Assembly: GCA_001584585.1 (NCBI GenBank)
Contig: LSYV01000031.1
Coordinates: 818,234-882,233 of the forward strand
Length of the DNA stretch: 64,000 nt
Source of the DNA: Gonium pectorale
Lineage: Eukaryota; Chlorophyta; Chlorophyceae; Chlamydomonadales; Volvocaceae
Direction: 5' to 3'
Within the stretch, counting starts at the first letter, position 1; the number at the start of each line of letters is the position of its first letter. Position numbers and translations under genes: made by a program. This document shows positions 56,601 to 64,000 of this stretch, in pieces. The notes under the pieces are model-generated. The model was not told the origin of the DNA. It was given only the letters and a program-made list of their open reading frames with translations, and did no database searches.

Positions 56601-58851
56601 GCGGCCCGTTCCCCATCTCCGCTACCCACCCACCCATCCCACTCACCCCCCCCCCACAGGCTTTTCTACTGAGAATGCCTTCCAACCCTCTTCCCCCCCC
56701 CACCACACACACGTACACACGCGCGCGCTCACCCGTGACCACCTGGTGCCGCCCCGCCGCCATGCAGGTCACCCAGCCCGTGTGCCCGCGGTACCGCCGC
56801 ACGCAGCGAGCCTGCTGCGGCGGCCCGCCGGGCGGCCCCAGCGCAAACAGCCGCACGCCGCCGTCCCAGGCGGCGCTCAGCAGCACGCTGCCCCACGGCT
56901 CCACGTCCTGGAAGGCCAGGCACTCGACGTTGCTGCCGTGCTCGCGCAGCGAGCTCTCCGCGTAGCGCGCCGCCCGCCAGTTGGACTCGATCTGTATCGT
57001 GCGGCCGTACAGCGCCTTGAGGTCGACGGCGGTTGGCGGTTGGTGGTGGCGGTGTCCGCCGCCACCGGCTGCGGCTGCGGCGGCCGGGGCTGACAGTCGC
57101 AAGGCCGCGGTGGCGCCGCCGCCGGCGCTGCCAGCCGCCGTCGCCGCCTGCTGCTGCAGTCGGTCCAGGAAGCCCGCCCTGAGGCCCCCCAGGAAGTCCT
57201 CGTGGCTGGAGCCGCCCGCGGCCCGCACCGCCCGCACGGCGCGGATGCCCCGGACGCCCGCCACCGCCCGGGCCGCGTCCGGGCCTCCTCCTTCCGCCCC
57301 AGCCTCCGCTGCCTCCGCCGCTGCGTCAACAGCCTCCTCCGTGCTCGCTGCAGCCCCCGGATCCCGCCCGGCAACCGGCACGGTTGGGGACGTGGGCACG
57401 GCGGTGGCAGAGGCGGAGGTTATGTATGCGGCGACGGGGAGCGGGTAGCCCGCGGCGCAGAGCTGGCGCACCCACAGCCATGGCTCCCGGGCGGCGCGCC
57501 GCCAGGCCCGGCACACCAGGGAGGCCGCCGCCAGGCTGCGCGCGGGCAGCGCCTTGAGCACCTCCAGCAGAAGCTCGGGCGGGAGGTCCGCGAAGCCGCG
57601 GCAGGCCCCTCGAGAGCCCGACGCGGCGGCAGCGGCGGCGGCAGCGTCGAGGGTGAGCGCCTGGGCCCAGGGCCAGGGCGCCGCCCCGCCGCCGGCGGCG
57701 GCGGACGTGGAATTGGGCGTAGACGGTGCGGGAGGGTCGAGAGTGGCGGCGGTGCGGTCCGGCGCCGCGGCCGCTGCTGAGCGGGTCGGCGGCTCGGCCG
57801 CCGGAGCGGCAAGGCCGGGCCGCTGCGCTGGCGGCGCCGCCGGTGGCGGCGTTGGCGGCGACAGGCGGTCCAGGATGCTCCCGCCGCCGCTGCCGCCGCC
57901 GCCGCCGCCCACGGCGGTGCCGTTGGCGCCACCGGCTTCCCGCAGTGACCTCGGCCCCCGGGGCCACCCATGCCCGGGCGAACCCGCCACTGCCGTTCCC
58001 GGGGGTGCGGCAGCTGGCGGCCGCGGCGTCATGGGCGGCCGAGGGTGCAGCGCCTGCTCCCCTGCGGCCTGCCGCAGCGGCGGCGACGCAGCGGCAGGCA
58101 GCGGCGGGGCCGCACCGCCCCCACTGCCCATCCTGACGCTGCCGATGCCCGCTGCCTCAGCCACTGCCCCCACTTCCGTGGACGGATGCCGGCCCGTGTC
58201 CTCCGCGGCCGCCGCACTCTGAGGGGTGGCGGCCGGCTCCGGCTCCGGACCCACGGGTCGCGGCACCGGCAAGCCCAGGCCCGGGCCCTGTACGGCGCCT
58301 GCTGACTGAATCCCGGGGGCTGCATCCATCAGAAGGCGGGCAGCCCGCGGATTGGGCCCGCGCAGGGACGGCGGGCGGATGGCTTCCGGCGGGGCGGGCT
58401 GCGGCGTGGGGGGAGGCAGGGGAGCGGGTGGCCGTGGTGCTGGGGTGGAGTCCAGCGGTCCAGCGCCGCTGGTGGAGGGGCTACCGGCTGTTGTCCCAGT
58501 AGGCCCAGAAGGCCCAGGGGAGGCTGTCCCCGGCGTCTCTGCAGATGCTTCTGCCGGTGCCGCAGCTGCTGTTGCAGCAGCAGCCGCTGCGGCCGCAGCG
58601 GCCGCTGCCGCGGCCTCGGCTGCCAGCTCGGCACACCGGGTTTTGTGGTGCGGCCAGTGGTCCCGCTGACCTGCAGGGAAGAGGCGAAGACAGGGGATGT
58701 TGGGTAGGGATGAGGCGAGCGAGGTAGCCACTTCAGCCGCGTGGGTGCCAAACAACCCACATTCTCGACTGCAGTACCGCTCCACGCGGCATTTGCCGCA
58801 ACGGAACTGGGCGAGGTTGTCGCAGATAGCGCAGGATGCCATGTCCGTCAC
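53624..58851 (-). CDS. MYND / F-box / WD40-repeat fusion protein (1,335 aa)
   Basis: Five exons: 58851-58761, 58670-56733, 56149-54626, 54262-54000, 53815-53624 (TGA). All junctions are GT-AG with matching phase, and the sum is 4,008 nt. The N-terminus holds a complete MYND zinc finger: CAICDNLAQFRCGKC, then YCSREC and H-x3-C in HHKTRC; the finger is completed exactly across the first intron. A Pro/Ala-rich linker of about 330 residues follows. The F-box is near residues 387-432 (LPPELLLEVLKALPARSL ... VCRAWRR). WD repeats start near residue 605: GHTGWVTCMAAG, VVTASTDRRVAAW (formed across the intron), DWVVTGCVDGALRLW, GHSDVVWGAHV, AGRDGTAKLWQL, TGGADAVVRVWDL, SGSVRDVRVWDPL. F-box/WD40 proteins are substrate receptors of SCF ubiquitin ligases. 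The MYND addition suggests an extra protein-binding site. An additional unspliced intron in the 56149-54626 exon is possible (loop after RFAYAP). Confidence 0.85.
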
Positions 58852-59207
58852 GCTTAGCCTTCATCCAGGTGTCATGCAATAACACTTCCAGGGGATCCGA
58901 TTTCGCATCGGAGCTAGTCCTCCTGACTCAAACCCTGGTGCGAAGTACTATCCCTCTTAACAACCCTCTACTGCATCCGCCTCGATAGCTCACACCATAT
59001 AGTTATGCTTTAAACCTAGAATAGATATTATTTGGCAATAACAACGTTGCTTCTCTCGCGTTGCCATCTGCCTTTCATTGGCAGCAGCCGGTGTTGGCTA
59101 CAATCGGCTCGAGCTTATCATTTGGTAGATCTGGTTGAAGCCTTTGAAAAGCACCGCTCAAAGACGCACCGCACCGCACAGGGCGTGTACGGACGCGTGG
59201 GCGCGGG
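58852..59207. promoter_or_regulatory. Bidirectional promoter region
   Basis: A gap of 356 bases between the divergent start codons of the F-box and DHX29-type genes, so both promoters must lie within it or in the 5' UTRs. The middle is AT-rich for this genome (about 58990-59045, catatagttatgctttaaac). No clear TATA box or repeated motif is seen. Confidence 0.5.
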
Positions 59208-62200
59208 ATGGCCCCTAAGCCCGGGGTGAAGCGCCATGGGCAAAGCGCCAATGTCAGCAAGGGAAGCAGCGGCGCCGATGGCCGCCGCAGCGGGAGAGCA
59301 GGAGGCGGCGGGGGCGCCATCGTCGTGGAAGGCGGGGCCATGGCCACCGTGGTCGTCCAGAAGAAGGCAGTCGGCAGCGTCTCAAACGGCGTAGAGGCGC
59401 AGATACGTTCGCTGCTGCAGGCAAGGGGGCTGGGCAGGGGCGCGGCGCGGCGCGGCAAGGCGGGGCCCGGGGAGCTTGGCGCCGGATTCGACACGCTCCG
59501 GTGCCTCCCCCGATCCCTGTGCATCTCCCTCGTCCTCTCCCGCCCACCACACCTTGTGAGATCCGCCCGCACTGTAGCCCCTCTATCGCGCCGTATAACC
59601 CTCCCCTCCCGCCGCTGCTCCGCTTGTTGCCCCGCTGCTGCTCACCCGCATCCCACAGGAGCTCCACCGCCAGGAGTTGCAGCACGCTGGCGCCGCCGCC
59701 TCCCGGGGGGGCCACGCCCACGGGCCCGCGGGCGCCGCCAGGGCCCCTGGCAACGCCTCCGCCGCCCCCGCCGCCGCCCCCGGCTCGGTGGCCCCCGACG
59801 CTCGCACGCTGGCGGCGTTCAGCGCCCTGTGGGACCAGCTGGCGGCCGCTGGTTTCGGGGCGGAGCACATAAAGCGCGTGGCGGCGGAGCTTCCCAGGGT
59901 GAGATGTGAGGGCGCAGGAGGTCCGGTGGGGGATACTGGAGTGCATGGGGAACGGGTCGCAACATGGGGCCCGGAACGGGGCGAGGAGGGGAGGAGGAGG
60001 GCCTGGCAGCCGACGTGGACCACAGGCCCGGAAGGACGCGGGGCTGCCCTCACGTGGACGCACACGTGACTTTATAGCATGGGAGGTGGGTCGGGAGGAG
60101 GGGCGCGGCCCTTTGTGAACGGGGAGCCTGACGGGCAGGCAGGGGATGAGAAGCCGGAGGCGCGTGTGTAGGGCGCTGGCCAATGGGGTTGCGGATGGTG
60201 GCGCCAGGGGATGCAGCTTATGGAGGTTGGGTGAGCGGTCGCTGCGAGCCGCTGCTCGCATTATAGGAATTGAAGGGTCCAAGCCCACGCTCTGGACTAT
60301 TTCACGCCCGGCCGGGCAGCTGCGCGCCCTCCACTTGTCACCAGGCACCCCGGTAACTCGGCATGTCGACCAGCACACCTCCATCACCTCTGATCCTGCC
60401 CCCATCCCGCCCCGGCAGAGCCCCGCGCCCAGCCTGGAGTTGGCTCTTGACTGGTTGTGCCTCTTCCTGCCGCCGGCCGAGCTGCCGCCGCGCTTCCGGG
60501 CGGCGGGCGGCGGCGCCGGCGCCGGCGGAGCGCCGGTTCGAATCCTGTCCGTCGCGCAGCAGGGACAGCAGGCGGCGGCGGGGTCAGATCCGCAGCAGTC
60601 GTGGGAGGACGGCTCGGCTGCCGGCGCCGCCGACGCCGCCTGGGACTCTGGCAGCGCCAGCGGTGGCGAGGGCGCGGAGGAGGGGCAGGAGGGCGAGGAG
60701 GGAGCGCCCGAAGGCGACGGTGGCGGCGGACAGGAGGGAGGCGGCGGCGCCGGCGCTGGGGCCATGAAGGAGTGGATCCTCCGCTACATGACTGAGCAGG
60801 CCAGCAGCGGGGACGAGGAGGGCCCCGCCGGCGGCGAGGTGCGGCGCGGGCGGGGCTGACCGGGACCGGAGGGGCAGCGGCGATAGCGCGTCGTGTGGCG
60901 GGAGCGTGCGCCCGGCGGGGCTCGCGCGTAGGCTGTGGGGGCATGCATAGGGTGGGAAATGCAGGTCGGGAAGAGTTGTGTGAGCGCCGTAGCGGGACTG
61001 GCGACGAGCAACGCATATAGGCGGGACGGGCAGAGACGGCGTGTGAAGTCAATATCGGCCCACCGTTCCTGTCGGCGCGCGTGGAAATGCAAGCACGGCG
61101 GGCGCAGCCCAGCCGCATCTGCACCTGGCACTCCCCATCCCCTTGGTATCGACGACAACTACGTTGGAGCCCGCTGCGATCTCCGTATCGTAAAGCACCT
61201 CTCGGCACTCCTGTTTCGGCGCGGCCCCGTCCTCAACCCCATCCCCCGCCCCCCTCCTTACTCCCCGTCCCCGCAGGCCGGCCCTGCCCGCCGCGCCTCC
61301 TCCTCGTCGTCCTCCTCGCTCGCCGACTTTGAGCTGGAGATGTGGGGCGACCCGCGCGAGGTGGCGCGCCGCCGGGCGGAGCGGGCGCGCGGCCGGCTGA
61401 GCCCCGAGGAGCGGCGGCGGCAGCTGGCGGAGGAGTGGAGCAGAACCAAGGAGGTGGCGGCCAGGGCCAAGGCCACGGGTGGGTGGGTGGGTGGGTGCGT
61501 TCGTGGGTCACGGGGCTGCCACTTGGCAGGGCTGGCGTCCTACGCAGGGAGGCCTGAGGCTGTGTAGTTGGGTGGGTGGGTGCGGGGCGGCCGCCGGCTT
61601 GTGCAGGGGCGCAGGGGTAGGGGTTCCTTCCTTTAGTACCTGCCTTTACCCGCTGGCGACTGCCCACCGGCACACGGGGGCACTCGGGGGGCACACGGGG
61701 GGCGCATGGGCCGGGGAGGTGCGTGCTCAGACGTGGGACGTGGGAGGATGCCGGGGGCTGGGGGGCCGCGAGGCTGGCCGCGGCGGGTGCGATCATCCGG
61801 GCGTCAGCGCCTTCCTGCCCCACCAGCCAGCGACGCATACGCCTGCCCGTAATCGGTTTTCTTGTGTGTTATGTATGCGTGACGGTCTGCTCAACATCAA
61901 GCGGTCTTCTTGTGTGTGTGTGTGTGTGTGTTGAAAAGGAACAACGCATGTGTGTGTGTGTGTGCGCGCGAGCACGTAACGGCTTGTGAGGTGCTGTTGG
62001 CGTGTGTGGCCCTGTGGCCCTGTGTTGCCAGCCACCTTCACATGAACCCACTGGCGACTGCCCACCTACGCCACCACCTTTACCACCGCCATCACCATTC
62101 GTTCCTCGGGCAGGCGACAAGGCGCGTCAGAAGGACGCGGGGCTGATGCTGCGGGACATCAAGCAGGAGATGGTCGCCATGGGCGTCACGGAGGCGCAGC

Positions 62201-64000
62201 TGGAGGCCATCGTGGCGGGGGGCACGCCGCCGCAGCCGCTAGCCGCTGCTGCAGCTGGCGGCAAGGTTGCCAAGGCGGGCGCAGCGGGCGCTGCCAAGGC
62301 GGCCGCTCCCGACGCCAAAGCGGTCAAAGCGGGCAAGGACAAAGATAAGGACAAAGATAAGGACAGAAAAGACAAGGACAAAGGCGGCGAAAAGGGCAGC
62401 AAGACCAAGAGCAAGGAGAAGGAGAAGAAGGCCGACAAGGAGAAGGTGGCCAAAGACAAGAAGGCCGACAAGGGCAAGGGGAAGGTCAAGGCGTCCGAGC
62501 AGCCCAGCTCCAGCGAGGGCAGCGACGGGGAGGACGAGGGCGAGGATGGGTCCGGCAGGGAGCGGCTCAAGCGAGAGAAGAAGGTCAAGGGCAAGGGCAA
62601 AGGTGGGTGCGGGGTCGTCCGCAACGCTTGACGTACGACGCGGTGCACGGTGCCGTACCAATAAACTGATTTCAAACCCAATTCCTTGCGTTGAATCGCA
62701 TCACGCCTGTCACCGCTCCTGCCACAGCTTCGGTGCATGGCTGCTTGGTTGGCTGTGCATTTGCGGTGGGCCGCTCGGGTGGACCGCTTGCACAGACTAA
62801 CGGCACCACACCGCGCCTTTCGCAAACCCCACCGTGACTGCCACAGCGCGACGGGCGCTTGCCGCCGCCGTCACCGCTGGCGGCTCGCAGCCGGGGGCTG
62901 CCGCAGCCGCAGCAGCACCGCACCCAAAGTCGTTACCCGGAGGCGCCGCCACTGCCGTGGCGACGACGCCGGCGGCGACAACGGCTGCGGCGACGGCGGT
63001 GCCGCCAGCGGCGGCGCCGCCCCCCCGCCGTGCGCCGCCTCCGGAGCCCGAGGAGGTGCCGGAGAGCTGGGAGGAGGTGGAGGAGACGCCGGACACCGCA
63101 GCCGAAGACGCTGTGCAAGCGGTGGGAAATGGCACGGAGATAACCGCCACAGCCGAGCCGGCTTTGGAGCCAGGATTGGCCGCCGGTGGAGAGCAGCCGG
63201 GCGGCGGCGAGCAGGGCGAAGCATCAGGGCAAGAAGTTGAGGGCAGCGGGGGCGAGGAGGAGGTGGAACAGGAGGAGGAGGAACAGGAGGAGGAGCAGGA
63301 GCCAGATCAGCAACAACGCGGGGCCGGGGCTGGAGAGGCCGGCGGCGAGGCCGGGGACGCGGGCGAGGCGGAGCCGTCCGTCGACCTGTTTGGCGGCGAG
63401 GCGGAGGTGGGCGGGGGATGGCAAGTGGGGTGGGGCGCTCCGGCTTGGCGGGGGAGGTGGGAGGGGGCGACAGGGGGTGTAGGTGCCCAGGCGAGGCGGC
63501 TGATGGGCCCTTCCGGCATCCGCCTCCTCCGGCTTGCGCTGCGTGTGGCGCCCCCGCCCCGCCGCCGCTGTACGACAAACGGGAGAAGCCAAGACGCTCC
63601 GTCGTACGGCGGTGTGCCTGCAGCCCTGGTGTGGCCGGCCCTGTCGCCCACCCGCTGCCGCCATCGTGCCTGATCCCGTCCGCCTCCCTCCTTGCAGCCG
63701 GCGGCCGCTGCTGCCACCTCCGCGACCGCTGAATCCGGCTCCGGAACCGCGAAGAAGGCGGCGGCGCGGGAGGAGGAGCCCGCCTTTGCGCTGCCGGACC
63801 TGTTCGGGGATGACGCCGGCGCGGCGCAGGACGAGGCGCCCGCGGCGCCGGCGTCGGCGCTGCTGCGGGCCGCCGCCGTCGCTGCCGCCGCCGACGGGTG
63901 CGGCCGCCGGTCGGGAAAGGCGGCGAAGGGCGGGCGAAGAAGCCAGCCACCTCCGGGAAGCCGCCCCCACGCGCCGGTGAGGGCCGGGGGCGTGGGGGCG
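59208..64000 (+). CDS. DHX29: DHX29-type DExH-box RNA helicase (partial, N-terminal part)
   Basis: Exons 59208-59420, 59659-59898, 60419-60838, 61277-61478, 62114-62602, 62847-63406 and 63698 to the right edge; phases match at every junction (708 codons before the last exon). The first intron is GC-AG (CTGCAG|GCAAGG). The start is the ATG at 59208. Residues near 115-150 form a UBA-like unit (FSALWDQLAAAGFGAEHIKRV), followed by ALDWLCLFLPPAELPPRFR, the N-terminal signature of DHX29 and plant DExH7. MKEWILRYMTEQ, a Lys/Asp-rich tract (KDKDKDKDKDRKDKDK) and PESWEEVEE follow, then a Glu-rich acidic region. The helicase core itself is beyond the window, so assignment rests on the N-terminus. DHX29 helps 40S ribosomes scan structured 5' leaders. 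Near 63890-63960 the reading frame becomes unclear; a donor or a 1-base error may be there. Confidence 0.75.
61911..61970. repeat. (TG)n microsatellites in a helicase-gene intron
   Basis: Two TG runs at 61911-61932 and 61949-61970 separated by a short spacer, inside the intron 61479-62113. Confidence 0.95.

Overview
The window looks like nuclear DNA of a volvocine green alga (Chlamydomonas, Gonium, Volvox and relatives). The basis is GC-rich coding DNA with many short GT-AG introns (a few GC-AG), proline-rich SPPP runs, an OPR-like organelle protein, TGTAA polyadenylation motifs, and two units of the Chlamydomonas-type telomere repeat TTTTAGGG. There is no bacterial operon structure. I read gene models by joining exons at splice sites with matching phase; every multi-exon model listed keeps one open frame. 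Most long ORFs on the other strand or frames are GC-rich shadows.

Layout. 1-1978 (-): 5' part of a MICU1-type mitochondrial calcium-uptake regulator, cut by the left edge. 4185-5249 (+): 3' part of an SPPP-rich, possibly lectin-like extracellular protein. 6891-19876 (-): one giant 13-exon gene for a protein of about 3,146 residues with OPR-like helical repeats. 22002-25479 (+) and 31071-34241 (-): two convergent paralogs of an unknown family, an inverted duplicate around a 5.6-kb gene-poor stretch that holds an assembly gap. 35859-39762 (+): complete nine-exon peptide methionine sulfoxide reductase A. 41560-41903 (-): a C-terminal MYND-finger fragment, probably broken. 43203-45157 and 48766-50717 (-): a tandem duplicate pair of unknown proteins inside a segmental duplication of about 4 kb; one copy carries a 115-bp insertion absent from the other. 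53624-58851 (-): a MYND / F-box / WD40 fusion protein, divergent from 59208-64000 (+), the 5' part of a DHX29-type DExH RNA helicase cut by the right edge.

Intergenic DNA is rich in short dispersed repeats: a family of about 115 bp with a T-run end, a second T-run family nested in it, and a third shared by an msrA intron and the 26.6-kb region. Both N gaps (27856-28139, 46733-46752) are flanked by identical direct copies of about 387 bp, which points to unmerged contig ends rather than biology.

The genes do not form one pathway. They are separate housekeeping functions (calcium uptake, methionine repair, translation initiation, protein turnover), one likely organelle RNA-binding factor, and lineage-specific families that are duplicating here. 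The most unusual items are the giant OPR-like gene, the MYND-F-box-WD40 fusion, the inverted paralogs with a nearly identical internal block, and the small mobile element caught as a filled/empty site pair.
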